A stretch of DNA of 64,000 bases from Nitrospirota bacterium (GTDB lineage: Bacteria > Nitrospirota > Thermodesulfovibrionia > UBA6902 > DSMQ01). The number at the start of each line of letters is the position of its first letter. Position 1 is the stretch's first letter. This document shows positions 27,622-36,294 of the stretch, in pieces. The notes under the pieces were generated by a model. That model ran no database searches. It saw nothing but the letters and a program-made list of their open reading frames with translations, and was not told the origin of the DNA. The stretch is from positions 31,474 through 95,473 of the forward strand of contig JACQXB010000023.1 of the NCBI GenBank assembly GCA_016208965.1, given 5' to 3'. A program made the translations under genes and the position numbers.

Positions 27622-29001
27622 ATGAGCAGTCAATCATTAAAAAAACATCTTGAAAGATTAGATAAAAAATATCTTTGGCATCCATTTACGCAGATGAAGG
27701 AGTGGGAGAAGGAATCTCCTATAATTATTATAGAAGGCAGAGGTTCCTTTATTAAGGATATCTCTGGTAGATGGTATCTTGACGGTGTATCATCAATCTG
27801 GGTCACAGTCCATGGACACAGAAAAAAGGAGATTGATGATGCAATAAAGGGGCAGATTGAGAAAGTAAGCCATTCAACATTTCTTGGTCTTACCCATCCT
27901 CCTGCCATAGAACTGGCAGAGAAGATTATAACAACTATTAACTCGTCACTCGTCACTCGTCACTCGTCACTATCTCGTGTCTTCTATTCTGACAATGGTT
28001 CCACTGCTGTTGAGGTTGCCCTTAAGATGGCTTTTCAATACTGGAAACACATAGGTGTTAAAAGCAAAACACGATTCTTATCCCTTAATAATGCATACCA
28101 TGGAGACACAATTGGCGCAGTAAGTGCGGGAGGTATGGATATGTTTCATAAGGTATTCTCTCCACTGCTTTTCAAGACATATAAAGCACCTTCACCTTAC
28201 TGCTATCGGTGTGAGTTCGGGAAAGAGCATCCCTCCTGTAAGCTTTACTGTCTTAAAGTAATGGATGGCATGATGAAAAGATATCACAAAGAGATAGCAG
28301 GATTAATCATTGAACCTACTGTACAAGGAGCAGGAGGTATGATTGTCTCCCCACCAGGATATCTAAGGGGTGTAAGAAAATTATGCAGTAAATATAATGT
28401 CCTGATGATTGCGGATGAGGTTGCAACTGGTTTTGGAAGGACAGGTAAGATGTTCGCGTGTGAACATGAAGATGTAAGCCCTGATATTTTGTGTGTTTCA
28501 AAGGGGATTACAGGGGGGTATCTGCCGCTTGCTGCAACAATTGCCACAGAAGAAATATACAATGCCTTCCTTGGGGAATTTAAAGAATTAAAGACTTTTT
28601 TTCACGGGCATACCTATTCAGGAAACCCGCTTGCCTGTGCCGCTGCCCTGGCAAACATAGAGGTGTTCAAAAAAGACAAAACCCTGAAGATGATGCAGAG
28701 GAAAATTGAAATCTTAGAGAAAGGACTTACGGAGATAAAAAAGCTTCCCCATGTTGGAAATGTAAGACAGAAAGGTTTTATGATAGGGATAGAGCTTGTA
28801 AAAAATAAGAAGACAAAAACACCATATCCCTTTGAAGAAAAAATAGGGTGGAATGTATGCCATAAGGCAAGAGCTCAAGGGCTCCTCTTAAGACCACTTG
28901 GTAATGTTATAGTGTTAATGCCGCCCCTTAGTATTTCCCATGATGAGTTAGAAATGCTTACCTGTATAACAGCATCAGCTATTAAGGAAGCAACAGGTTG
29001 A
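27622..29001 (+). CDS. bioA: adenosylmethionine-8-amino-7-oxononanoate aminotransferase
   Basis: 459 residues, a class III PLP aminotransferase that makes diaminopelargonate in biotin synthesis. BioA features: DKKYLWHPFTQMKEW, VHGHRKKEIDDAI, FYSDNGSTAVEVALKMAFQY, YHGDTIGAVSAGG, LMIADEVATGFGRTGKMFAC, and the PLP lysine in LCVSKGITGGYLPLAAT. Between TTI and LSRVFYSDNGS a run of CTCGTCA heptamers (27942-27972) encodes NSSLVTRHSS, which looks inserted at a surface loop. No other bio genes are nearby, so it may be an orphan step or act with the KBL-like gene downstream. Confidence 0.92.
   Translation: MSSQSLKKHLERLDKKYLWHPFTQMKEWEKESPIIIIEGRGSFIKDISGRWYLDGVSSIWVTVHGHRKKEIDDAIKGQIEKVSHSTFLGLTHPPAIELAEKIITTINSSLVTRHSSLSRVFYSDNGSTAVEVALKMAFQYWKHIGVKSKTRFLSLNNAYHGDTIGAVSAGGMDMFHKVFSPLLFKTYKAPSPYCYRCEFGKEHPSCKLYCLKVMDGMMKRYHKEIAGLIIEPTVQGAGGMIVSPPGYLRGVRKLCSKYNVLMIADEVATGFGRTGKMFACEHEDVSPDILCVSKGITGGYLPLAATIATEEIYNAFLGEFKELKTFFHGHTYSGNPLACAAALANIEVFKKDKTLKMMQRKIEILEKGLTEIKKLPHVGNVRQKGFMIGIELVKNKKTKTPYPFEEKIGWNVCHKARAQGLLLRPLGNVIVLMPPLSISHDELEMLTCITASAIKEATG
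27942..27972 (+). repeat. in-frame CTCGTCA heptamer repeat in bioA
   Basis: Four tandem units of ACTCGTC lie within the coding sequence, keeping frame, just before the conserved FYSDNGS block. Same class of short tandem words as in the spacers. Confidence 0.75.
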
Positions 29002-29042
29002 ACCTCAGGATTTGTTTTAAAAAAATATGGTATTATCTTACA

Positions 29043-29119
29043 CGGGGCGTAGCGCAGCCTGGTAGCGCACACGGTTCGGGACCGTGGGGCCGAAGGTTCA
29101 AATCCTTTCGCCCCGACCA
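29043..29119 (+). tRNA. tRNA-Pro (anticodon CGG)
   Basis: The acceptor CGGGGCG (29043-29049) pairs with CGCCCCG (29109-29115), discriminator A, followed by an encoded CCA (29117-29119). The anticodon stem CACGG/CCGTG holds TTCGGGA, anticodon CGG. T-arm GGTTCAAATCC. Confidence 0.95.
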
Positions 29120-29129
29120 TACAAATTTC

Positions 29130-29220
29130 ATCAAGCGAAATTTGCAGTTAAAAGTGAAAAGTTATAAGTGTAGGAATTTTAGCCTTAACTTTAAACTCTT
29201 AACTCATAACTTTTAACTGT
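29130..29220. repeat. AACTTTTAAC/GTTAAAAGT word repeats between tRNAs
   Basis: GTTAAAAGTGAAAAGTTATA on the left and TTAACTCATAACTTTTAAC on the right form a long imperfect hairpin between the two tRNA genes. The same words appear at 36250-36290. Confidence 0.6.
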
Positions 29221-29227
29221 TGTTATC

Positions 29228-29301
29228 GCCCCTGTAGCTCAGAAAGGAAGAGCAGAGGTTTCCTAAACCTTGTGCCGCAGGTTCGACTCCTGCCAGGGGC
29301 A
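29228..29301 (+). tRNA. tRNA-Arg (anticodon CCT)
   Basis: The acceptor GCCCCTG (29228-29234) pairs with CAGGGGC (29294-29300), discriminator A. The anticodon arm GAGGT-TTCCTAA-ACCTT gives anticodon CCT (reads AGG). T-arm CAGGTTCGACTCCTG. No CCA encoded. Confidence 0.92.
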
Positions 29302-29351
29302 TTAAATTTTTAGTTTGATAATTCCAACTTTAGTTATATAATGATATCCTG

Positions 29352-30323
29352 ATGAAGGCTCTCGTTACAGGGGCATCAGGTTTTATAGGTAGTCACCTCG
29401 TAGAAAAACTTCTAAGCAGTGGTTACGAGGTCTCTTGTCTGGTTAGAAAGACATCTAATTTTAGGTGGCTTGAGAACCCAAACCTAACAATCATCCATGG
29501 AGACTGTGCAGATAAGGAATCCTTAAATAATATACGGGGTTTTGACTACATCTTCCATTTAGCAGGTTTAACAAAGGCTAATTGCGGAAGCGAGTTCTAT
29601 ACCGTAAATACAAAGGCTACCGAAAACATAGTAGAAATCGTGCCCAAAAATAATCCGCAGATTAGAAGATTTGTATATCTAAGCAGTCTTTCTGCATTTG
29701 GACCAAGCCTTAACAGCAAACTGCCAGATGAGAACCATAAACCCCATCCTGTATCAGATTATGGTAATAGCAAACTAATGGGAGAAGAAGTTGTGCTTAA
29801 ATATAGGGATAGAATGCCGATTTCTATATTAAGACCTTCTGCTGTTTATGGCCCGCGTGATAAGGAAATATTCCTATTCTTTAAACTTATAAAAAGGGGT
29901 ATCCTTCCTTACTGGGGTAAGGGTCATGTATCATTAGTTTATATAGATGACCTAATAAATGCTATAATACTCTCGGCAGAGAAAGAAGAAGCAGTGGGAG
30001 AGGTCTTTTTTATTTCAGATGGTATGGTTTATTCTAATGAAGAAGTAATAAATGAAATAGCAAATGCCCTTGAGGTTAAATTGATGAGGGTAAGGTTACC
30101 TAAGGCTATTTTGCCGGTAATAGGATTTATTGGAGAAAACGTAGGGAAGGTAATAAATAAAGCCACAATGATTAACAGGGATAAGATCAAAGAACTAATG
30201 TATTCAGAATGGGTGTGTGATATCTCAAAGGCAAAGGATAAGCTCGGCTTTATGCCAAAGGTTAAATTAAAGGAAGGGATAAAATGGACAGCAGAGTGGT
30301 ACAAGATTCACAGGTGGATTTAA
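29352..30323 (+). CDS. NAD-dependent epimerase/dehydratase, candidate ceramide reductase (CerR-like)
   Basis: 323 residues, extended short-chain dehydrogenase. Rossmann motif TGASGFIGSHL (about 6-16), FDYIFHLAGLTKA, catalytic SSLSAFG...YGNSK (Tyr/Lys pair), then ILRPSAVYGPRD. It overlaps by 40 bp a serine-palmitoyltransferase-like gene, itself followed 3 bp later by a GNAT acyltransferase gene. In Caulobacter a homologous epimerase-type protein acts with Spt and the ceramide synthase bCerS. I infer it reduces the 3-keto group of the N-acylated intermediate. Alternative: an unrelated sugar or lipid dehydratase. Confidence 0.75.
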   Translation: MKALVTGASGFIGSHLVEKLLSSGYEVSCLVRKTSNFRWLENPNLTIIHGDCADKESLNNIRGFDYIFHLAGLTKANCGSEFYTVNTKATENIVEIVPKNNPQIRRFVYLSSLSAFGPSLNSKLPDENHKPHPVSDYGNSKLMGEEVVLKYRDRMPISILRPSAVYGPRDKEIFLFFKLIKRGILPYWGKGHVSLVYIDDLINAIILSAEKEEAVGEVFFISDGMVYSNEEVINEIANALEVKLMRVRLPKAILPVIGFIGENVGKVINKATMINRDKIKELMYSEWVCDISKAKDKLGFMPKVKLKEGIKWTAEWYKIHRWI

Positions 30324-31504
30324 AAACAGATATTTTTGAAAAATGCCAAAGGTTTACCGCTGCTAAAGAGGCAATGGCTGCAGGGATATATCCTTATTTC
30401 CGTGTGTTAGAATCCGCGCAGGAGCCAGAGGTAATTGTTAATGGTAAAAGGATGATAATGATTGGTTCAAACAATTATCTCGGTCTTACAAACCATCCGA
30501 GGGTAAAGGAGTCAGCGATAGAGGCAATTAGGAGGTATGGAACTGGTTGTGCAGGTTCAAGGTTCTTAAGCGGAACTCTTGACATACATGTTGCCTTGGA
30601 GGAAAAACTTGCCCGCTTTATGAGAAAAGAGACTGCCTTGGTTTTCTCAACAGGATTTCAAACAAACCTCGGTGTGATACCATCTCTTATAGGTAAAGAT
30701 GATGTCGTCTTAATAGACAAAATGGACCATGCGAGTATAATTGATGGCTGCAGGCTTTCGTTTGGCGAGGTAAAAAAGTATAAACACAATGATATTAAAG
30801 ACCTTGAAAGACTTCTTCAGCAGTATAGTGATAAGGCAAAACTAATAGTTGTTGACGGCGTATTTAGCATGGAGGGAGATATCGTTGACCTGCCCAATGT
30901 AGTAAGGATTGCTAAAAAATACGATGCACGGGTGATGGTTGACGATGCCCATGGTATAGGTGTTCTTGGTAAGACAGGGCGCGGTACTGCTGAGCATTTT
31001 GATTTAGAGGACGAAGTAGACCTAATCATGGGAACATATTCTAAATCTCTTGCCTCTATCGGTGGATTTATCTCAGGTTCAGATGATGTAATCCACTATA
31101 TAAAACACTTTGCAAGGTCTTTTATCTTCAGTGCAAGCCCCCCTCCTGCATCTATATCAGCAGTAAGTACTGCAATAGATATAATTGAACAAGAACCGGA
31201 GAGACTGGATCGCCTGTGGCGCAATACAAGGAAAATGTTTAATGGATTTAAATCATTGGGATTTGATACAGGACAGAGCGAGACCCCTATAATACCTATT
31301 ATTGTCGGAGAAGACATGAAGGCATTTACAATGGCAAGGATGCTTCACAACAGGGGTATCTTTGCCAATGTGGCAGTAAACCCTGCAGTGCCTAATGGCA
31401 AAGCCCTCATACGGACAAGTTATATGGCAACACATACGGATGAGCAGCTTGATAAGGTTCTTATGGAATTTAAAGAAGTTGGTAAGATTTTAGGGATAAT
31501 TTAA
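30284..31504 (+). CDS. alpha-oxoamine synthase, serine palmitoyltransferase-like
   Basis: 406 residues, PLP enzyme of the KBL/BioF/SPT family, which condenses an amino acid with an acyl thioester. Visible: MIGSNNYLGLTNHPRV, GTGCAGSRFLSGTLDIHVAL, STGFQTNLGVIPSL, MDHASIIDGCRLS, DDAHGIGVLGKTGRG and the PLP lysine in GTYSKSLASIGGF. The lysine motif and the N-terminal extension are closer to bacterial SPT than to KBL or BioF. The start is supported by AAGGAAGGG 6 bp upstream. Neighbours suggest sphinganine formation; substrate choice is inference, and a BioF role with bioA upstream is the main alternative. Confidence 0.8.
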   Translation: MDSRVVQDSQVDLKTDIFEKCQRFTAAKEAMAAGIYPYFRVLESAQEPEVIVNGKRMIMIGSNNYLGLTNHPRVKESAIEAIRRYGTGCAGSRFLSGTLDIHVALEEKLARFMRKETALVFSTGFQTNLGVIPSLIGKDDVVLIDKMDHASIIDGCRLSFGEVKKYKHNDIKDLERLLQQYSDKAKLIVVDGVFSMEGDIVDLPNVVRIAKKYDARVMVDDAHGIGVLGKTGRGTAEHFDLEDEVDLIMGTYSKSLASIGGFISGSDDVIHYIKHFARSFIFSASPPPASISAVSTAIDIIEQEPERLDRLWRNTRKMFNGFKSLGFDTGQSETPIIPIIVGEDMKAFTMARMLHNRGIFANVAVNPAVPNGKALIRTSYMATHTDEQLDKVLMEFKEVGKILGII

Positions 31505-31506
31505 AA

Positions 31507-32709
31507 TTGCTTGAGGTCCTTGCTGTAAATAATAGAAGCTCATTTAAAGAATTCCTAAATCTCCCCTTTAAGTTATACGATAAAAATCCTTTCTGGGTGC
31601 CTCCACTCTTAAAAGACCTGAAAGAACAATTCTCACCCCAAAACCCGTTTTTAAAGCATGCTGAGATAGCCCCTTTTATAGCAAAAATTGATGGTAAAAC
31701 CGTTGGAAGAATAACCGCTATATATAACTCTGCCCATATAGATTTTCATAATGAAGCACACATGCCTCGAAGAGACACAAAAGACAATGAAAATAATCCC
31801 CCCTCGCCCCCCTTTAGCAAAGGGGGGATGGGGGGATTTTCAGGTGAGAAAACGGGTTTTTTTGGTTTTTTTGAATGCATAGATTACCCTGTCGTTGCAA
31901 AGGCGCTTCTTGAAAGGGTTAAGCAATGGCTTAGAGAGAAAGGGATAACTATACTCCGCGGACCCGTAAATTTTTCCACCAACGATGAATGCGGCTTACT
32001 TATAGACGGATATAACTGCTCACCAATGATTATGATGCCTTATAATCCCTCATATTACTCAATGCTCCTTGAACAATGTGGATTCGCAAAGGCAAAGGAC
32101 CTCTATGCATACATAATAGATGTACCCAAGACCATCCTCCCGGAGAAAGTCTTTAGAGTCGTGAGGATTGCGGAGAAACACAACATAACCGTTAGGCACA
32201 TAAACATCAAATCTTTTAGGCAAGAGATGGAGATTTTTAAAAGTATCTATAATTCAGCATGGGAGCGAAACTGGGGCTTTGTCCCAATGACCGATGAAGA
32301 AATAGACCATGAAGCAAAAAAGCTGAAGCCAATAATAATCCCGGAACTCACATTGATAGCCGAATGTAGAGGTCAGCCGGTTGGTTTTATGATGATGCTG
32401 CCTGATTTCAATTATGTCCTGAAGAAACTCAATGGCAGACTTTTCCCGTTTGGAATTCTTAAAGCCCTCTGGTATTCAAGAAAGATAAAAGACCTGCGGC
32501 TCCTGCTTCTTGGGATAAAAGAGGGTTTCAGGAAACAGGGTGTTGATGCGTTTCTATTGATGGAGGGATTAAGGGCTTTAAAAAATGGCGGTTATGAAAG
32601 GGTTGAGTTTTCATGGGTTTTGGAAGACAATGTCCCCGTGCAAAAACTTGCAGGAATGTTCAGTGGAAGATTGTACAAGGTATATCGGATATACGAGACA
32701 AAGATTTAA
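31507..32709 (+). CDS. GNAT-superfamily acyltransferase (YghO-like), candidate bacterial ceramide synthase
   Basis: 400 residues; the frame opens with TTG at 31507, 3 bp after the SPT-like stop. Family landmarks: FLNLPFKLYDKNPFWVPPLL, NPFLKHAEIAPFIAKIDGKT, VGRITAIYN, GFFGFFECIDYPVVAKALLE, GPVNFSTNDECGLLIDGYN, PYNPSYYSMLLEQCGF and a C-terminal GNAT-like fold (GIKEGFRKQGVDAFLLMEGL). Position in the operon suggests N-acylation of the sphingoid base. Residues about 97-113 (NPPSPPFSKGGMGGF) come from an inserted C-rich palindrome just before the conserved GFFGFFE block. Confidence 0.7.
   Translation: MLEVLAVNNRSSFKEFLNLPFKLYDKNPFWVPPLLKDLKEQFSPQNPFLKHAEIAPFIAKIDGKTVGRITAIYNSAHIDFHNEAHMPRRDTKDNENNPPSPPFSKGGMGGFSGEKTGFFGFFECIDYPVVAKALLERVKQWLREKGITILRGPVNFSTNDECGLLIDGYNCSPMIMMPYNPSYYSMLLEQCGFAKAKDLYAYIIDVPKTILPEKVFRVVRIAEKHNITVRHINIKSFRQEMEIFKSIYNSAWERNWGFVPMTDEEIDHEAKKLKPIIIPELTLIAECRGQPVGFMMMLPDFNYVLKKLNGRLFPFGILKALWYSRKIKDLRLLLLGIKEGFRKQGVDAFLLMEGLRALKNGGYERVEFSWVLEDNVPVQKLAGMFSGRLYKVYRIYETKI
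31795..31838. repeat. in-frame C-rich palindrome in the GNAT gene
   Basis: AATCCCCCCTCGCCCCCCTT then TAGCAAAGGGGGGATGGGGG and ATT. A near-perfect 44-bp hairpin encoding NPPSPPFSKGGMGGF in frame. Same family as 33082-33125, 37792-37835 and 63530-63572. Confidence 0.9.
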
Positions 32710-32732
32710 GAAGCTTTCAAGAAACATGCATA

Positions 32733-33629
32733 TCACTTAACTAATCGCTTTATATACCTCTCAAAAAGCCTTAGGCCCTCCATGTGTTTCTCTGTAAAAT
32801 CGTACGAAATCCCTTTCCAATACCGAACAAGTTCTTTTTCGCTAAGCCATTTTATCTGTGGTGCGTGGTGGGCTATAAGAGGAAATTCTTTGTATGCATA
32901 TTTTTTTGCGAGGATTAAGTCAGATGAGAGCTTCTCAATAAGTTCTTTTTTTTCGGAAAGCGCCTTTTTTCTTACCATCCAGAGTGCAAAGACAAATGGT
33001 AAGCCTGTATGCCTAAACCATAATTCCCCAAGGTCGTAGACAAACAAGGGTAAAGGGCAAGGGGTAAGGGGCAAGGTTAAAAATCCCCCCTCGCCCCCCT
33101 TTACTAAAGGGGGGATGGGGGGATTAAACCCGCAACTCATAACTGTCTTTCTTGCCTTCATTGCATTATCCCCTATTAGCAGGCATGCGGAGCAAAAGGA
33201 TAGGAGTTTGCTGATGTTGTTGCTTTTTACTACTACAAAGCGGCATTTTAGTGAATAAAATTCTCTCAGGATAATTTTCAGAAGGGCAACAGAGGTTTCA
33301 GAATCAGAAGACACTGCGATTGTTTTTCCACTAAGTTCATCTAAATGAAGCTTTGAAAATAAAAATATGCTGCATATGGGTCCCGAAGAACTTATGGAGA
33401 GATTAGGAATAATGTTATATTTTTCTTTGTATCTTAGGTATTCTATGGATGATGATGGGCTTACATCTATCCCTCCATTCCTTAACATCTTGTTGAGTTC
33501 CGATGGCACGCCGCGAGTAAACTTATATCCAGAATGGCCGCATTTGTTATTTAGGTAATAATAAATGGGAACTAAGTTTGCGTATGGGATTTTACCTATT
33601 TTTAGAGTAGATTTATTTTTTTTTAACAC
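32733..33629 (-). CDS. mqnA: chorismate dehydratase MqnA (futalosine pathway)
   Basis: 298 residues. MqnA removes water from chorismate to give 3-enolpyruvylbenzoate, the first step of futalosine menaquinone synthesis. Signatures: LKIGKIPYANLVPIYYYL, GVPSELNKMLRNGGIDVSPS, SSIEYLRYKE, ISSSGPICSIFLFSK, IAVSSDSETSVALLKIIL, LIGDNAMKA, YDLGELWFRHTGLPFVFALW. Residues about 163-192 (NPPIPPLVKGGEGGFLTLPL then TPCPLPLF) are encoded by an inserted palindrome plus GGGGCAA-type repeats. Both sides are conserved, so the enzyme probably tolerates the insert in a loop between LIGDNAMKA and YDLGE. Confidence 0.88.
   Translation of the reverse strand: MLKKNKSTLKIGKIPYANLVPIYYYLNNKCGHSGYKFTRGVPSELNKMLRNGGIDVSPSSSIEYLRYKEKYNIIPNLSISSSGPICSIFLFSKLHLDELSGKTIAVSSDSETSVALLKIILREFYSLKCRFVVVKSNNISKLLSFCSACLLIGDNAMKARKTVMSCGFNPPIPPLVKGGEGGFLTLPLTPCPLPLFVYDLGELWFRHTGLPFVFALWMVRKKALSEKKELIEKLSSDLILAKKYAYKEFPLIAHHAPQIKWLSEKELVRYWKGISYDFTEKHMEGLRLFERYIKRLVK
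33048..33125. repeat. compound in-frame insertion in mqnA
   Basis: GGGTAAAGGGCAAGGGGTAA-type heptamers (33048-33075) abut a 44-bp C-rich palindrome (33082-33125; AATCCCCCCTCGCCCCCCTT and its complement). Together they add about 27 codons without breaking frame. Confidence 0.85.
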
Positions 33630-33737
33630 CTGATAATTTTATCATAGAGACAAAATTATAACCAATCTATTAAACTACTTATAAATAATTTTAAAAATTA
33701 TTAATTATTTTTAAACTTCTATAAGGAGAAATGACAC

Positions 33738-35075
33738 ATGAACAAAAGAGGTTTTATCTTATTAGCTTGTGCCATAAGTGTTTTATCAATCCTTTTAACA
33801 TTCAACGGTCTCCTTGCTTCTCAGGAATATTCTTTATCAGACCTATACAAGCTCGCCCTTGAACGAAGTGAGACCATACAAATAGCGAGAGAGGAACTCT
33901 ATATCTCAGAACAGGGGAAGGACAAGGCTTTCTCCGCATTTCTTCCAACATTTTCTGCCTTTGGAAGTCATATAAGATACAGCGGAGAAAAACGCTCATC
34001 CATCTCTGTCTTACAACCTGATTACAGCAACTCCTGGGGGGTCAGATTAGACCGGTCCCTATCTTTAGGGGGACAAGAAGTCATATCCTATGGGATTTCA
34101 AAAGATAGCATCCAAAAAAGCATATACGACCTTAACAAAGTTAAGGAAGACTATCTATTAAGTGTGGCTGCTGCATATTATGATGTGTTGAAATCAAAAA
34201 AATCACTGGATATAGCAAAAGCAAATGTTGAGAGGCTTACAAAACACAGGGATGCAGCAAAGACAAGGCTTAAGATAGGAGAGGTTACAAAGACAGTACT
34301 TTTAAGGGCAGAGGCAGAACTTTCAGGCGCCCAGTCAGATTTGATAAAGGCTGAAAATAACCTGAAACTTGCAAAGATAATACTTGCAAGGATTGTAGGC
34401 ATAACAGAAAATTATGATGTGAAAGAGAGTCAGGAGTCAACAGATTTAAAAAATATAGTACCTGCTGACTGCCAACTGTCAACCATCGACTGCCTTAAAG
34501 AAAAAGCAGTGTCTGAGAGGACAGAGTTAAAAGCCATTGCCATTGAAAAGAAAATAGCGGAAGACAAGATTAAATATGCAAAAGGCTCATACTGGCCTAC
34601 ACTTTCAGTTGAGGGTGTATATTCCAGAAAAGAGGACTACCCATCTTCAGTCTCTGCCGTTGGGGAGACCATATACGGTGGACTTAAACTTGATTTCCCA
34701 TTTTTTGAGGGAGGGCTGCGGATGGCGGAGGTGCGGGAGGCAAGGGCGAAACAAAGACAGACAGAATACCGTTTCTCAGATTTAAAAAATTCTATAAATA
34801 TAGATGTTGAAGATGCGTATTTATCTGTAATTACACAATCTGGAATTTTAACAAAACTTGAGACACAGGTAAACTATGCAATGGATAATTATAATGCTGT
34901 GTCCAAGCAGTTTGAATATGGACTCGCAAACAGTATAGATGTTATGGATGCAAATACACTGCTCGTTACTGCAGAGAGAGAACTTGCCAATGCAAGATAT
35001 GATTATCAGTTAGCAATCTTAAAATTAAAACGAGCAACCGGGACGCTTCTGAAGACAGCAGTCAGTATGCAGTAG
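33738..35075 (+). CDS. TolC-family outer membrane efflux protein
   Basis: 445 residues with a signal peptide (FILLACAISVLSILLTFNGL). Two OEP repeats: YKLALERSETIQIAREELYI, SVAAAYYDVLKSKKSLDIAK, NVERLTKHRDAAKTRLKIGE, and NSINIDVEDAYLSVITQSGI, QFEYGLANSIDVMDANTLLV. A poorly conserved stretch VPADCQLSTIDCLKEKA (about 245-261) carries ACTGCCAACTGTCAACC-type words, a probable repeat insertion. AGGAG 8 bp before the ATG. First gene of a tripartite exporter with the MFP and RND genes. Confidence 0.92.
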   Translation: MNKRGFILLACAISVLSILLTFNGLLASQEYSLSDLYKLALERSETIQIAREELYISEQGKDKAFSAFLPTFSAFGSHIRYSGEKRSSISVLQPDYSNSWGVRLDRSLSLGGQEVISYGISKDSIQKSIYDLNKVKEDYLLSVAAAYYDVLKSKKSLDIAKANVERLTKHRDAAKTRLKIGEVTKTVLLRAEAELSGAQSDLIKAENNLKLAKIILARIVGITENYDVKESQESTDLKNIVPADCQLSTIDCLKEKAVSERTELKAIAIEKKIAEDKIKYAKGSYWPTLSVEGVYSRKEDYPSSVSAVGETIYGGLKLDFPFFEGGLRMAEVREARAKQRQTEYRFSDLKNSINIDVEDAYLSVITQSGILTKLETQVNYAMDNYNAVSKQFEYGLANSIDVMDANTLLVTAERELANARYDYQLAILKLKRATGTLLKTAVSMQ

Positions 35076-35134
35076 TCAGTGAACAGTGGAAAATAAGAAT
35101 AAAGAATAAAAACAAGAATAGGAGTGAATACATC

Positions 35135-36220
35135 ATGAAAAGAATTTTTTTATTATGCTGTTTACTCTCTACTGCCTACTGTCTAATTTTTCTTCCTGCG
35201 TGTAAGAAAAAGGAAGCAAGAACAACTCCAGAAAGGGTTATCAATGTTCAGGTTCAGGCTGCCAAGAAAAAATCCTTTAGACCATTTATAGAAACCATTG
35301 GCACATTAAATCCCTATGAGGAGGTCATTGTAAGTGCAGAGGTTGATGGCATTCTGAAGGACGTAAAGGTTGATGAAGGAACAGTGGTTTCAAAAGGAAT
35401 GGTTCTGGCAGCTATAGATGATACAGATTATGACCTTGAGGTTAAGAAGGTAGAGGCGGCTTTGAAACAAGCAGAAGCATCTCTTGCAAATACACGACTT
35501 GAGTACCAGCGAAATGAAACCCTTTATAAAGAAGAACTCGTGACTAAACAAAAGTTTGATGATGTATCAACAAGGCTCTCTATTGCTGAGGCTGATATTG
35601 ACAGGGCAAAAGCAGCGCTCGCTATCGCAAAACAAAAACTCACAAAAACAAAAATCTACTCTTCGCTAACAGGATTGATAAAAGAAAAGAAGGTTTCAGT
35701 AGGTGATTATGTAAGAAATGGCACAAATCTTTTCGTAATCATCCAGAACAATCCTCTTAAGCTAAATTTTACAGTTACGGAAAAGGATGTAGGGAAAATT
35801 AAAAAAGGGCAGGAAGTTACATTTAAAGTAGATGCCTTTTCTGATAAGGAATTCAACGGAAAACTAAGCATCATCTATCCAGGTCTTGATGAGAAGACAA
35901 GGACGCTTCAGGTAGAGGCATTAGTCCCCAATCCTAAAGGGCTTTTAAAATCAGGGCTCTTTACACATGTAACATTATATACAGGTGGTTTAAAGGATAC
36001 TGTTGTTGCTCCGATAACATCTCTACTCTATGAGGGAGAGAAAATAAAGATTTTTGTGGTAGAGGAAGACAGGGCAGAGGAGAGACCGGTGAAAATAGGT
36101 AAAAAGCATGGCGAAATGATGGAGATTACCCAAGGATTAAGAGAGGGAGAGCAGGTAGTTGTGGTGGGACAACAAAATCTCTCCGAAGGAATAAAAATCA
36201 ATGTATCAAACAGACAGTAA
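35135..36220 (+). CDS. RND efflux membrane-fusion protein
   Basis: 361 residues. A lipoprotein-type leader (CLLSTAYCLIFLPACKKKEA, lipobox LPAC) then the HlyD-like order: barrel-sandwich YEEVIVSAEVDGILKDVKVD, a coiled-coil hairpin (KVEAALKQAEASLANTRLEY, RAKAALAIAKQKLTKTKIYS), SSLTGLIKEKKVSVGDYV, beta-barrel and a membrane-proximal domain. Links the RND pump to TolC. The leader's TACTCTCTACTGCCTACTGTC nucleotides resemble the local word repeats, so part of the signal peptide may be repeat-derived. Confidence 0.92.
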   Translation: MKRIFLLCCLLSTAYCLIFLPACKKKEARTTPERVINVQVQAAKKKSFRPFIETIGTLNPYEEVIVSAEVDGILKDVKVDEGTVVSKGMVLAAIDDTDYDLEVKKVEAALKQAEASLANTRLEYQRNETLYKEELVTKQKFDDVSTRLSIAEADIDRAKAALAIAKQKLTKTKIYSSLTGLIKEKKVSVGDYVRNGTNLFVIIQNNPLKLNFTVTEKDVGKIKKGQEVTFKVDAFSDKEFNGKLSIIYPGLDEKTRTLQVEALVPNPKGLLKSGLFTHVTLYTGGLKDTVVAPITSLLYEGEKIKIFVVEEDRAEERPVKIGKKHGEMMEITQGLREGEQVVVVGQQNLSEGIKINVSNRQ

Positions 36221-36294
36221 CGTATCGCGGTATATGCAGAATACAGAAATTCCTTTAACTTTTAACTTTTCACTTTCAACTTTTAACTTTACCT

